This document shows, piece after piece, positions 18,916 to 27,326 of a stretch of DNA of 64,000 nt. A program made the translations under genes and the position numbers. Below the pieces are notes generated by a model. It had not been told where the DNA came from. It saw only the letters and a list, made by a program, of their open reading frames with translations, and ran no database searches. Positions within the stretch are counted from its first letter, which is position 1. Each line of letters opens with the position of its first letter. This stretch comes from Streptomyces sp. R33 (GTDB lineage: Bacteria > Actinomycetota > Actinomycetes > Streptomycetales > Streptomycetaceae): assembly GCF_041200175.1 (NCBI RefSeq), contig NZ_CP165727.1:6141501-6205500 (forward strand), given 5' to 3'.

Positions 18916-19687
18916 CGCTGGCCGCCCCCTCCCTGCCGACGCTCTCCGCGAGCCGTCCGACGAACGCAAAACTGTCCGCGAAGATCTGCTCCGCGTCGTA
19001 GTCCAACGTCGCGACGTGGTAGCTCTGTTCCAGCAGGGTCTCGGTGACGTCCGTCGACGAGATCCGCGCGAGGATCCGCGCCGAGTCGGCGGGCGGTACG
19101 ACGTGGTCCTGCGGGCTGTGCAGCAGCAGCACCGGCTGCGTCACCTGCGGCAGCTCGGTGTCCAGCATCTGCAGGAACTTCCGCAGCGAGTGCGCGGCCC
19201 GGGTCGGGACCCGGTCGTACCCGACCTCGTCCGAGCCCGGCTTCGCGATGTCGCTCGCGATGCCCGGGGTCGAGCGGATGAAGTGCTTGGCCACCGGGAG
19301 GGCGACGGCCAGCGGGTCGTGCACCTTGTTGGCCGGGTTGACGAGCACGAGCCCGCTGATCGCGTTCCCGTGCTTCGCCGCGAGCCGCAGGCTCAGCGCC
19401 CCGCCCATGGACAGGCCGAAGACGAACACCTGCGTGCACCGGTCCAGCAGCTCCCGCAGGGCGCGGTCGACCTCCGCGTACCAGTCCTGCCAGCCCGTGA
19501 GCTGCATGTCCTGCCACCGCGTCCCGTGCCCGGGCAGCAGCGGCAGCGACACCGTCAGGCCCTGCCCGGCGAGATACTCGGCCCACGGGCGCAGCGACTG
19601 CGGGGAACCGGTGAAGCCGTGGCAGAGGAGGACACCGACCTCTCCGCCCTCGTGGCGGAACGGCTCAGCTCCAGGGAGGACGGGCAC
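18908..19687 (-). CDS. Alpha/beta-hydrolase (carboxylesterase, Est30-like)
   Basis: A 259-residue serine hydrolase. It has the oxyanion motif LCHGFTGSPQ, the nucleophile elbow GLSMGG, the acid in LHSPQDHVVPP and the catalytic His in EQSYHVATLDYD. This arrangement matches the monoglyceride lipase/Est30 carboxylesterase group. It sits divergently from an acyltransferase gene, and both could serve lipid turnover (inference). Confidence 0.88.
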   Translation of the reverse strand: MPVLPGAEPFRHEGGEVGVLLCHGFTGSPQSLRPWAEYLAGQGLTVSLPLLPGHGTRWQDMQLTGWQDWYAEVDRALRELLDRCTQVFVFGLSMGGALSLRLAAKHGNAISGLVLVNPANKVHDPLAVALPVAKHFIRSTPGIASDIAKPGSDEVGYDRVPTRAAHSLRKFLQMLDTELPQVTQPVLLLHSPQDHVVPPADSARILARISSTDVTETLLEQSYHVATLDYDAEQIFADSFAFVGRLAESVGREGAASGG

Positions 19688-19832
19688 CAGGGTCTCCTTC
19701 GACGGGCGGGGGGTGCGTAGCGCTGTGTGACTTCACCGTACGCGACGGGGGTGACACCGACCAGGGTCGTCGACCGCTCACGCCCGAGCCAGGGGATATG
19801 GTCTGTTCGACAGACACAGGAAGGCTTTCGAG

Positions 19833-20579
19833 TTGATCTACGGCGCAATGAAGTTCTCCATCGGGGGTTCCCTGAAGCTCGCCTTCAGGCCGTGGGTGGA
19901 GGGCCTCGAGAACATTCCCGCCGAGGGGCCGGCGATCCTCGCGAGCAACCACCTGTCGTTCTCCGACTCCTTCTTCCTGCCGGCCGTACTGGACCGGAAG
20001 GTCACCTTCATCGCGAAGGCGGAGTACTTCACCTCCCCGGGCGTCAAGGGCAAGCTGACGGCCGCCTTCTTCAAGGGCGTCGGCCAGCTCCCGGTGGACC
20101 GCTCCGGTGCGCGCGGTGCCGGCGAGGCCGCGATCAAGAGCGGCATCGAGGTCATCGAGCGCGGGGAGCTGTTCGGTATCTACCCCGAGGGCACGCGTTC
20201 ACCCGACGGCCGCCTCTACCGCGGCAAGCCCGGCGGTCTGGCCCGGGTGGCCCTCGCCACCGGCGCCCCGGTGATCCCCGTGGCGATGATCGACACGGAG
20301 AAGATCCAGCCGCCCGGCAAGGTCGTCCCGAAGCTGATGCGCCCGGGCATCCGGATCGGCAAGCCGCTGGACTTCAGCCGCTACCAGGGCATGGACAGCG
20401 ACCGCTTCATCCTGCGCTCGGTGACCGACGAGGTCATGTACGAGATCATGAAGCTGTCCGGCCAGGAGTACGTCGACATCTACGCGACGGCCGCCAAGCG
20501 CCAGATCGCCGACGCGGAGAAGGCCGAGAAGGCCGCCAGGGCCGCCGCCGAGAAGAACGCCGGCAAGAGCGCGGAGTAG
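19833..20579 (+). CDS. plsC: 1-acylglycerol-3-phosphate acyltransferase-like (PlsC)
   Basis: A 248-residue acyltransferase of the PlsC family that would acylate lysophosphatidate at the membrane. The NHxxxxD motif is in SNHLSFSD, with PVDRSG, the substrate-binding YPEGTRSPDG and VIPVAMI blocks in order. The C-terminus is a Lys/Ala-rich helix. TTG 19833 is preferred since AGGAAGG lies 8 nt upstream; ATG 19848 is the alternative. TATGGT at 19797-19802 may be its -10. A 16-bp tandem duplication spans the stop codon. Confidence 0.87.
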   Translation: MIYGAMKFSIGGSLKLAFRPWVEGLENIPAEGPAILASNHLSFSDSFFLPAVLDRKVTFIAKAEYFTSPGVKGKLTAAFFKGVGQLPVDRSGARGAGEAAIKSGIEVIERGELFGIYPEGTRSPDGRLYRGKPGGLARVALATGAPVIPVAMIDTEKIQPPGKVVPKLMRPGIRIGKPLDFSRYQGMDSDRFILRSVTDEVMYEIMKLSGQEYVDIYATAAKRQIADAEKAEKAARAAAEKNAGKSAE

Positions 20580-20601
20580 CGGAGCGGCGGAGTAGCGGAG
20601 C
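20571..20601. repeat. 15-bp tandem repeat across the plsC stop
   Basis: GCGGAGTAGCGGAGC occurs at 20571-20585 (containing the TAG stop) and 20587-20601. Confidence 0.85.
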
Positions 20602-20645
20602 AGGGCGGGCAGAACGGGCGTTACCGCCCGCACGGGGTGGGGGAG

Positions 20646-21857
20646 ATGGCGAAACGCGAACGCGTCGTGCGCATGTCGGTCGAGCAGCCGCTGTGGCGGG
20701 CCCTGACCGCCTACCGGCTGATCACCATGGTCTACGCGGCCCTGCTGTTCGCCTCGGCGTACAAGGACTTCGACCGCCCCTGGGTCGCGGCCGGGTACCT
20801 CGCCGTGCTCGCCGTCTGGACCGTGGCCACCCACCGCAAGGTGGCGAACGCCGTCAGCTGCACCAAGCGGTTCCTCGGGGCCGACCTCACCGTCGCCCTC
20901 GTCGGGATCCTGCTCACCCCGGTCGCGGACACGTACGAGCGGATCGCCACCGGCGGCCCCACCCTCCCCAGCATCTGGACGGCGGGCTCGGTCCTCGCCT
21001 TCGCGATCAAGGGCGGCTGGCGCTGGGCGGGATTCGCCTCGACCTTCGTGGCCGTGGCCAACGTCCTGGTCCACGGCGGCAGTCCCACCCGCGACACCCT
21101 GCACAACGTGCTGCTGGTCTGGGTCGCCTCCATCGCCATCGGCTACGTCGTCGAGGTCGCCCGGGCCAGTGAGGCCACCCTCGCCCGCGCCCTGGAGATC
21201 GAGGCCGCCACCCGCGAACGCGAGCGCCTCGCCCGCGACATCCACGACGGGGTCCTCCAGGTCCTCGCCATGGTCCAGCGGCGCGGCACCGAGCTGGGCG
21301 GCGAGGCCGCCGAGCTCGGCCGGATGGCAGGGGAGCAGGAGGTGGCGCTGCGCACCCTGGTGACCAGCGGGCTGGTGCCCACCTCCCGGATCTGCCGCGA
21401 CGAGTCGCTCGGCGCGCTGGTGGACACGTACGAGGTGGAGGAGCCCGGCGCCGACGAGGGCGAGCTGGATCTGCGGACCCTCCTCGCCCCGCACGCCGGA
21501 TCCCGGGTCAGCTTCGCCGAGCCGGGCACACCGGTGCTGCTGCCGGTGCCCGCGGCGAAGGAGCTGGCCGCCGCGGTCGGCGCCGCCCTCGACAACGTGC
21601 GCAAGCACGCCGGGGACGGGGCCCGGGCCTGGATCCTGGTCGAGGACTGGGGCGACGAGGTGATCGTGACCGTCCGCGACGACGGCCCGGGCATCCCGGC
21701 GGGCCGGCTCGACCAGGCCGAGGGCGAGGGCCGGATGGGCGTGGCCCTGTCCATCCGCGGCCGGCTGCGGGACCTCGGCGGCAGCGCCGAGCTGGTGTCC
21801 GTCCCCGGGCAGGGCACCGAAGTGGAACTGAAAGTACCGAGGGGGAGAACCCAGTGA
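20646..21857 (+). CDS. macS: NarL-family sensor histidine kinase (MacS-like)
   Basis: A 403-residue sensor kinase. There are about five hydrophobic segments in residues 25-170 and no large extracellular domain. The HisKA_3 box is ERERLARDIHDGVLQ with His200. The ATPase domain has the N box (ALDNVRKHA) and G box (VRDDGPGIP). From memory, the orthologous S. coelicolor pair at this locus is MacRS, which regulates morphogenesis and actinorhodin; the symbol rests on that synteny. It overlaps its response regulator by GTGA. Confidence 0.82.
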   Translation: MAKRERVVRMSVEQPLWRALTAYRLITMVYAALLFASAYKDFDRPWVAAGYLAVLAVWTVATHRKVANAVSCTKRFLGADLTVALVGILLTPVADTYERIATGGPTLPSIWTAGSVLAFAIKGGWRWAGFASTFVAVANVLVHGGSPTRDTLHNVLLVWVASIAIGYVVEVARASEATLARALEIEAATRERERLARDIHDGVLQVLAMVQRRGTELGGEAAELGRMAGEQEVALRTLVTSGLVPTSRICRDESLGALVDTYEVEEPGADEGELDLRTLLAPHAGSRVSFAEPGTPVLLPVPAAKELAAAVGAALDNVRKHAGDGARAWILVEDWGDEVIVTVRDDGPGIPAGRLDQAEGEGRMGVALSIRGRLRDLGGSAELVSVPGQGTEVELKVPRGRTQ

Positions 21858-22546
21858 GCCAGACCGCCGAGCCGCAGCCGCAGCCGCACGAGATCAAGGT
21901 GATGGTCGTCGACGACCACCCGATGTGGCGGGACGCGGTCGCCCGCGACCTGGCCGCCGCAGGCTTCGAGGTGGTCGCCACGGCCGGCGACGGCCCCGAG
22001 GCGGTCCGCCGGGCCGTGCCCGCCGCCCCCCACGTCCTGGTCCTCGACCTCAACCTGCCGGGCATGCCCGGGGTGCAGGTCTGCAAGGAGCTCGTCGGCG
22101 CCAACCCCGCGCTGCGCGTCCTCGTCCTGTCCGCCAGCGGTGAGCACGCCGACGTCCTGGAGGCCGTGAAGTCCGGGGCCACCGGCTACCTGCTCAAGTC
22201 CGCGGGCGCCCAGGAACTGATCGACGCGGTCCGCCGCACCGCCGCCGGCGACCCGGTGTTCACCCCGGGCCTGGCAGGGCTGGTGCTCGGCGAGTACCGG
22301 CGCCTGGCCACCGACCCGGCGCCCGCCGCCCCCGACGAGCCGAAGGTCCCCCAACTGACCGACCGGGAGACCGAGGTGCTGCGGCTGGTGGCCAAGGGGC
22401 TCTCGTACAAGCAGATCGCGGAGCGCCTCGTCATCTCCCACCGCACGGTGCAGAACCACGTGCAGAACACCCTGGGCAAGCTCCAGCTGCACAACCGGGT
22501 GGAGCTCGTCCGGTACGCGATAGAGCGCGGCCTCGACGACGCGTGA
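21854..22546 (+). CDS. macR: NarL/LuxR-family response regulator (MacR-like)
   Basis: A 230-residue regulator. The receiver domain has the acidic pair (VVDDH), phosphorylatable Asp65 (LVLDLNLPG) and the conserved Lys in LLKSAGA. The C-terminal LuxR helix-turn-helix is LTDRETEVLRLVAKGLSYKQIAERL...RTVQNHVQN. It is translationally coupled to the kinase, its certain partner. The target DNA motif recalled for MacR is TGAGTAC-n2-GTACTCA; a partial match lies at 49147-49162. Confidence 0.85.
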   Translation: MSQTAEPQPQPHEIKVMVVDDHPMWRDAVARDLAAAGFEVVATAGDGPEAVRRAVPAAPHVLVLDLNLPGMPGVQVCKELVGANPALRVLVLSASGEHADVLEAVKSGATGYLLKSAGAQELIDAVRRTAAGDPVFTPGLAGLVLGEYRRLATDPAPAAPDEPKVPQLTDRETEVLRLVAKGLSYKQIAERLVISHRTVQNHVQNTLGKLQLHNRVELVRYAIERGLDDA

Positions 22547-22649
22547 CGGGGACGCGCACGGTGTCGTACGTCGTACTTACGTCCTCGTACGAGTGAACGG
22601 GGGGACGCAACACCCCGTGATTCCACCGGAATTGACCCTTCCCAGGCCC

Positions 22650-22677
22650 TTGCTGTGACCTGAGTCACCACTAGCGT
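22650..22677 (+). promoter_or_regulatory. pfkA promoter with an internal palindrome
   Basis: TTGCTG (22650-22655), a 16-nt spacer and TAGCGT (22672-22677). The spacer holds the perfect inverted repeat GTGAC-CTGA-GTCAC (22655-22668), which looks like an operator. Confidence 0.5.
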
Positions 22678-22732
22678 GACCGTCATGCGGGCCCAGCGGG
22701 CTCAGTGGGCCCTGTGGCGAAGGGAGATTCCA

Positions 22733-23761
22733 ATGAAGGTCGGAGTGCTGACGGGCGGCGGCGACTGCCCCGGGCTCAACGCGGTCATCCGTGCCGTCGT
22801 CCGCAAGGGCGTCCAGGAGTACGGGTGCGAGTTCGTCGGCTTCAAGGACGGCTGGCGCGGTGCGGTCGAGGGGGACACCGTCCCGCTCGGCATCCCCGCC
22901 GTCCGCGGCATCCTGCCGCGCGGCGGCACCATCCTCGGCTCCTCGCGGACCAACCCGTTCAAGCAGGAGAACGGGGTCCGCCAGATCAAGGAGAACCTCG
23001 CGAAGTACGAGGTCGAGGCCCTCGTCGCGATCGGCGGCGAGGACACCCTGGGCGTGGCCGCCAAGCTGTACGGGGAATACGGCATTCCCTGCGTCGGCGT
23101 CCCGAAGACCATCGACAACGACCTGTCGGCCACGGACTACACCTTCGGCTTCGACACGGCGGTGGGCATCGCCACGGAGGCCATCGACCGGCTGCACACC
23201 ACGGCCGAGTCGCACATGCGGGTGCTCGTCGTCGAGGTGATGGGCCGGCACGCCGGCTGGATCGCCCTGCACTCGGGGCTGGCGGGCGGCGCCAACGTCA
23301 TCCTCATCCCCGAGCAGCGCTTCGACGTGGACCAGGTGTGCGCATGGGTGACCTCCCGGTTCAAGGCGAGCTACGCGCCGATCGTGGTGGTCGCGGAGGG
23401 GGCCATGCCCAAGGACGGGGAGATGGTGCTGAAGGACGCCACCACCGACTCGTTCGGGCACGTCCGGCTGTCGGGCGTGGGGGAGTGGCTGGCCAAGGAG
23501 ATCGAGGCGCGGACGGGCAAGGAGGCCCGGACCACGGTGCTCGGCCACATCCAGCGCGGGGGCACGCCGAGCGCGTTCGACCGGTGGCTGGCGACGCGGT
23601 TCGGGCTGCACGCGATCGACGCCGTGCACGACGGTGACTTCGGGAAGATGGTCGCGCTGAAGGGGACGGACATCGTGCGGGTGCCGATCGCGGACGCGAC
23701 GGCGAAGCTGAAGACCGTGGACCCGGCGCTGTACGAGGAGGTCGGGGTGTTCTTCGGCTGA
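22733..23761 (+). CDS. pfkA: 6-phosphofructokinase, with PPi-type active-site residues
   Basis: A 342-residue PFK: MKVGVLTGGGDCPGLN, the substrate loop PKTIDNDL, MGRHAGWIA and the fructose-6-phosphate-binding LGHIQRGGTPSAFDR. Residue 104 is Asp (IGGEDTLG) and the residue before TIDND is Lys125. In ATP-dependent PFKs these are typically Gly/Gly, or Gly/Lys in many actinobacteria; Asp plus Lys is the signature of pyrophosphate-dependent enzymes. The phosphoryl donor is therefore uncertain. AAGGGAG precedes ATG 22733. Confidence 0.9.
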   Translation: MKVGVLTGGGDCPGLNAVIRAVVRKGVQEYGCEFVGFKDGWRGAVEGDTVPLGIPAVRGILPRGGTILGSSRTNPFKQENGVRQIKENLAKYEVEALVAIGGEDTLGVAAKLYGEYGIPCVGVPKTIDNDLSATDYTFGFDTAVGIATEAIDRLHTTAESHMRVLVVEVMGRHAGWIALHSGLAGGANVILIPEQRFDVDQVCAWVTSRFKASYAPIVVVAEGAMPKDGEMVLKDATTDSFGHVRLSGVGEWLAKEIEARTGKEARTTVLGHIQRGGTPSAFDRWLATRFGLHAIDAVHDGDFGKMVALKGTDIVRVPIADATAKLKTVDPALYEEVGVFFG

Positions 23762-23818
23762 GCCGGAGCGGGCGCACAGGCTGTGGGTCGTACCGGCCGT
23801 AAGGTGAGGAAACGACCC

Positions 23819-24679
23819 ATGGTCCAGTCGTCGAGCGTGAACGCGGATCTGAACGGGCGCGTGCTGCGGACCCTGGCCGCGGGCGGGACGAAGATGATCG
23901 CCCAGCGGTCCACCGGGTTCAACAACATCGACCTGGCCGTCGCCCGGCAGCTCGGCATGACGGTGAGCCGGGTCTCGTACTACTCCCCCTACTCCGTCGC
24001 CGAGTTCGCGTGGACCCTGGCGATGGCCGTGAACCGGCGGATCGTCCGGGCCTCGAGCCGGACGCGGGATTTCGACTTCCGGCTGAACGGGCTGATGGGC
24101 CGCGACATGCGGGGCCGCACCGTGGGCGTGCTCGGCACCGGCAAGATCGGCGAGGTGTTCACCAGGATCGCGCACGGCTTCGGCATGAACCTGCTGGGCT
24201 GGGACCTCGTGCAGAACCCGGCGTGCGTGGAGCTGGGCATGAAGTACGTGGACAAGGACGAGCTGCTCACGTCCGCGGACCTGGTCAGCCTGCACGTGCC
24301 GCTGCTGGAGGCGACGCACCACATCATCGACGCGGCCGCGCTGCGGATGATGAAGGACGACGCGATCCTGGTGAACTCGAGCCGCGGCGGGCTGATCGAC
24401 TCGGAGGCGCTGGTGTCGGAGCTGCGGTCCGGGCGCTTCGAGGGGGTCGGGCTCGACGTGTACGAGGCGGAGGCCGGGATGTTCTTCCTGGACAAGTCCC
24501 TGGAGGCCGTCGAGGACGACACCCTGGCGCGGCTGATCACGTTCCCGAACGTGGTCGTGACCTCGCACCAGGCGTACTACACGCACGACGCGGTGGGGCA
24601 GATCATCGAGGCGACGGTCCGGAACGTGGAGGACTACCTGGCGGGGCGGAGGTCGCAGAACACGCTGTCCCCCGAGTGA
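23819..24679 (+). CDS. 2-hydroxyacid dehydrogenase, N-terminally truncated
   Basis: The 286 residues contain the complete NAD-binding domain (GVLGTGKIGE) and catalytic Arg (NSSRGGLID), Glu (LDVYEAE) and His (TSHQAYY) of D-isomer-specific 2-hydroxyacid dehydrogenases of the D-lactate dehydrogenase type. Family members are about 330-335 residues. The first ~50 residues, which form the start of the substrate domain, are missing: the reading frame picks up at SSVNADLNGRVL only 60-70 nt after the pfkA stop. ATG 23819 has GGTGAGGA 10 nt upstream. The frame is also open from 23783. It may be inactive. Confidence 0.75.
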   Translation: MVQSSSVNADLNGRVLRTLAAGGTKMIAQRSTGFNNIDLAVARQLGMTVSRVSYYSPYSVAEFAWTLAMAVNRRIVRASSRTRDFDFRLNGLMGRDMRGRTVGVLGTGKIGEVFTRIAHGFGMNLLGWDLVQNPACVELGMKYVDKDELLTSADLVSLHVPLLEATHHIIDAAALRMMKDDAILVNSSRGGLIDSEALVSELRSGRFEGVGLDVYEAEAGMFFLDKSLEAVEDDTLARLITFPNVVVTSHQAYYTHDAVGQIIEATVRNVEDYLAGRRSQNTLSPE

Positions 24680-24748
24680 CGCGAGTTCACCCCGAGTTCA
24701 GGCCGCGGCCGTGCGCGCTGCGGGGAGGCATGGCTTAGATTCGCCCCC

Positions 24749-25033
24749 GTGGACATACCTTCTGCGGGCCGCTGGATCCTGACGGCCCTCGCCGCGGTGC
24801 AGCTCGGGTACGCCGTACGGGCCCTGCGGCCCGCACTCCGCTCCCGGCCGGGGGCGCGGCTGGACGCGTGGCTGGCCTTCGCCGACCCGGCGGTCGGCGT
24901 CCCGGTGACGCTGGCCCTGGCCCTCGGCAACCTTCCGGCGCTCCTCGCCGTCCTGGCCGTCCTGGGCCCGGTCCTGGCCTGCCGGCTCTACCGCACCATC
25001 GCGGCCCGCCGCACGAGGCCGACCGCGGCCTGA
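24749..25033 (+). CDS. Small membrane protein of unknown function
   Basis: A 94-residue protein with a hydrophobic helix near the N-terminus (WILTALAAVQLGYAVRAL), a basic loop, and two further hydrophobic segments, ending in a basic tail. No family is recognised. The GTG start lies 7 nt after TAGATT (24736-24741) and has no ribosome site, consistent with leaderless translation. Confidence 0.65.
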   Translation: MDIPSAGRWILTALAAVQLGYAVRALRPALRSRPGARLDAWLAFADPAVGVPVTLALALGNLPALLAVLAVLGPVLACRLYRTIAARRTRPTAA

Positions 25034-25106
25034 CCGCTCCCGCCGGGGCGGAGCCCGGCCACTGCCCGCCCCCTCCCGTGCACCGGGGCTCCGCCCCTGA
25101 CCCGCG

Positions 25107-27062
25107 CTACGCCGGGGTGGCGGCGCGCAGGCCCGCCAGCAGCTCGCTCAGCAGCTGCGCGCCGTCCAGGGTGAGGACGGATTCCGGGTGGAACTGGACC
25201 CCGGCGAACGCGGGGGCGCGCAGCGCGTGGACCTCGCCCGTGACCGCGTCGCGGGACACCCCCACCCCCTGCTGCGAGAGGCGGTCCGCCACCTCGTCCG
25301 GGCAGTGCGCCGTGTACGTGTTGTAGAAGCCCACCACCTCCTCCCGCCCGAAGAAGTCGATCCGCGTCTGCGCCCCCTGCGCCGGCTCCGCCTTGCGGAT
25401 CAGCGGCAGGCCCAGCTCCGCCGCCAGGAGCTCGTGGCCCAGGCAGACCCCGAGCAGGCCGTGCCGGTGCCCGGCCAGGAGCTCGCCCGCGAGCCCCCGC
25501 AGCATCCGCATCTTCGGGTCGGCCGCGTCCGCCGGGTTCCCCGGCCCCGGGCCCAGGACGACCGGGCCCGCCCACGACAGGGCCGCCTCCCGCAGCCCGG
25601 GATCGTCGTAGCGGCGTACCGTCACCTCCAGCCCCGTCACCCGCAGCACGTGCGCCAGCATCGCCGTGAACGTGTCCTCCCCGTCCACCACCAGCGCGTG
25701 GCCGGTCCGCGCCGGGGGCCGGTCCTGCATCCGGAGCCAGAACGGCGCCAGGTCCTGGCGGCGCGCCGCGAGGGCCGCCTGGACCCGGGGGTCGCAGGCG
25801 AGGCCGGCCGAACCGAACGCCGGCCGCGGGGCCGCCGGGCGGACCCCCAGCGCCGCCAGCACCCCGGCCGCCTTCGCGTGCGTCTCCGCCACCTCGCCCG
25901 CCGGATCCGAGTGCCGCACCAGCGTGGCGCCCACCGGCACCCGCAGCGTGCCGTCCGCCGCGATGTCCGCGGTCCGGATCAGGATCGGGGAGTCCAGCGT
26001 CTGGGACCCCGAGGCGTCCACGCCCAGCAGCGCCAGGGCCCCCGCGTAGTAGCCGCGCCCGCCGGCCTCGTACCGCTCGATCACCCGGCAGGCGTTCTGC
26101 ACCGGCGACCCGGTCACCGTCGCCGCGAACATCGTCTCGCGCAGCACCTCCCGTACGTCCAGCGAGGACCGGCCGCGCAGCTCGTACTCGGTGTGCGCGA
26201 GGTGCGCCATCTCCTTCAGCCGCGGCCCGACGACGACCCCGCCCATGTCCCCGACGGTGCACATCATCTTGAGCTCCTCGTCGACCACCATCGACAGCTC
26301 CTCGGTCTCCTTGCGGTCGCCGAGGAAGGCGAGGAGGGACTCGGCCGTCGGGCCCCCGGCCGGATAGCGGTACGTCCCGCTGATCGGGTTCATCACCACC
26401 GTGTGGCCCGCCCGTCTCCCACCACCACCCTCAACTGAGGGCGCTTCGCGCCCGCCCCTCCCGTTCGACATCCGTACGTGTACTTCCGGGCTGGCCCCGA
26501 CCAGCGTCCGGTCCCCGGTGTGCACGACGTACGTCCAGTACGCACCCCGCTCGCCCAGCAGGAGCCGCCGGAACAGCGCGAGCGCGTCGGCCCGCCCGAA
26601 GCCGTCGATCCGGCCCTCGTACGTGCGCCGGATGACGAAGTTCGCGCCCTCGCCGCGGCCGATCTCGTCCCGGATCACCCGCTCGACGGTCGCCGCGTAC
26701 TCCTCGTCGGGCACGTCGAAGCTGCCGCCCTCGATCCGCACAGGGTGGTCCGGCAGCGCGGCCAGCGCCTCCGCGAGCGGGATCTCGTACGCCTCCTCGG
26801 CGGCCAGCACGCTCAGCGGCGTGCCGTCGTCGCGTACCTCGAACCCGCGCTCGCGGATCTGCCGGAACGGGACGAGGGCGAGGGTGGGCAGCTCCCGCAC
26901 GGGCAGCTCGGCGAGGCGCCCGGCCTCATGGACCGGGCCGATCAGCACCTCGACGGTGTCGTGGTCGCGGCCGGGGGTCCGGCGGCGCAGCAGGGCGAAC
27001 GGCGGGCAGGAGTCGTCGAGCAGGCCGAGCAGGCGGCTGGGGGCCGGGCGGCTGGTTTCCAT
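25107..27062 (-). CDS. trpE: Anthranilate synthase, fused component I and II
   Basis: A 651-residue fusion. Residues ~100-420 are the chorismate-binding TrpE domain (MNPISGTYRYP, ELSMVVDEELKMM, TGSPVQNACRVIERYE, GYYAGALALLG). Residues ~455-645 are a class I glutamine amidotransferase with the nucleophile Cys in GVCLGHELL and the His/Glu in VQFHPES. It converts chorismate and glutamine to anthranilate. The TrpE domain carries an insert of about 20 residues (NGRGGREAPSVEGG...) before the PISGTYRYP motif. Expression is governed by an upstream trp attenuator. It is divergent from the DAHP synthase gene. Confidence 0.93.
   Translation of the reverse strand: METSRPAPSRLLGLLDDSCPPFALLRRRTPGRDHDTVEVLIGPVHEAGRLAELPVRELPTLALVPFRQIRERGFEVRDDGTPLSVLAAEEAYEIPLAEALAALPDHPVRIEGGSFDVPDEEYAATVERVIRDEIGRGEGANFVIRRTYEGRIDGFGRADALALFRRLLLGERGAYWTYVVHTGDRTLVGASPEVHVRMSNGRGGREAPSVEGGGGRRAGHTVVMNPISGTYRYPAGGPTAESLLAFLGDRKETEELSMVVDEELKMMCTVGDMGGVVVGPRLKEMAHLAHTEYELRGRSSLDVREVLRETMFAATVTGSPVQNACRVIERYEAGGRGYYAGALALLGVDASGSQTLDSPILIRTADIAADGTLRVPVGATLVRHSDPAGEVAETHAKAAGVLAALGVRPAAPRPAFGSAGLACDPRVQAALAARRQDLAPFWLRMQDRPPARTGHALVVDGEDTFTAMLAHVLRVTGLEVTVRRYDDPGLREAALSWAGPVVLGPGPGNPADAADPKMRMLRGLAGELLAGHRHGLLGVCLGHELLAAELGLPLIRKAEPAQGAQTRIDFFGREEVVGFYNTYTAHCPDEVADRLSQQGVGVSRDAVTGEVHALRAPAFAGVQFHPESVLTLDGAQLLSELLAGLRAATPA
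26406..26470. repeat. Short GC-rich insertion inside trpE
   Basis: About 60 bp that interrupt the conserved VRMS...TVVMNPISGTYRYP region in frame. It contains the hairpin GGGCG-CTTCG-CGCCC, similar to sequences common between Streptomyces genes. Boundaries are approximate. Confidence 0.5.
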
Positions 27063-27122
27063 GGGCGGGCGTCCTTCTCCATCGGCGGGGTGAAGAGGAG
27101 CGGCCGGGCCCGGAAAGCACCG

Positions 27123-27145
27123 AAGGCCGCCCCTCGGGCGGCCTT
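27123..27145 (-). terminator. trp attenuator terminator
   Basis: On the minus strand AAGGCCGCCC-GAG-GGGCGGCCTT forms a perfect 10-bp hairpin, 13 nt after the leader-peptide stop and before trpE. A weak T-rich stretch follows. Confidence 0.8.
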
Positions 27146-27158
27146 CGCGTCGTGCGTG

Positions 27159-27230
27159 TCAGTGGGTACGCGCGAGAAGTGGGCCGCCGGGAGCGGGCCA
27201 CCACCAGTTCTGGTTCGAGAGCGCGTACAT
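27159..27230 (-). CDS. trpL: trp operon leader peptide
   Basis: A 23-codon ORF starting MYALSNQN and followed by three consecutive Trp codons (27206-27198), then a Pro/Gly-rich tail ending ARTH. With the terminator at 27123-27145, it forms a classic transcription attenuator: ribosome stalling at the Trp codons when charged tRNA-Trp is scarce would prevent the terminator. An equivalent leader is documented for S. venezuelae trpE. Confidence 0.88.
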   Translation of the reverse strand: MYALSNQNWWWPAPGGPLLARTH

Positions 27231-27326
27231 GCCGCCGACGATAGCCCACCCGTACCCGCAGAGACACCCGTCTCACGGAGTGGGCACCGGGCTGGACGTG
27301 ACGCAAGACGCCGTAATGTGTACGAG

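Noticed and set aside
22563..22597. CGTACG-rich repeats after the response regulator
   Set aside because: Short palindromes of this kind (TCGTACGTCGTAC, CTCGTACGAG) are common; they lack a clear role and do not match a known operator.
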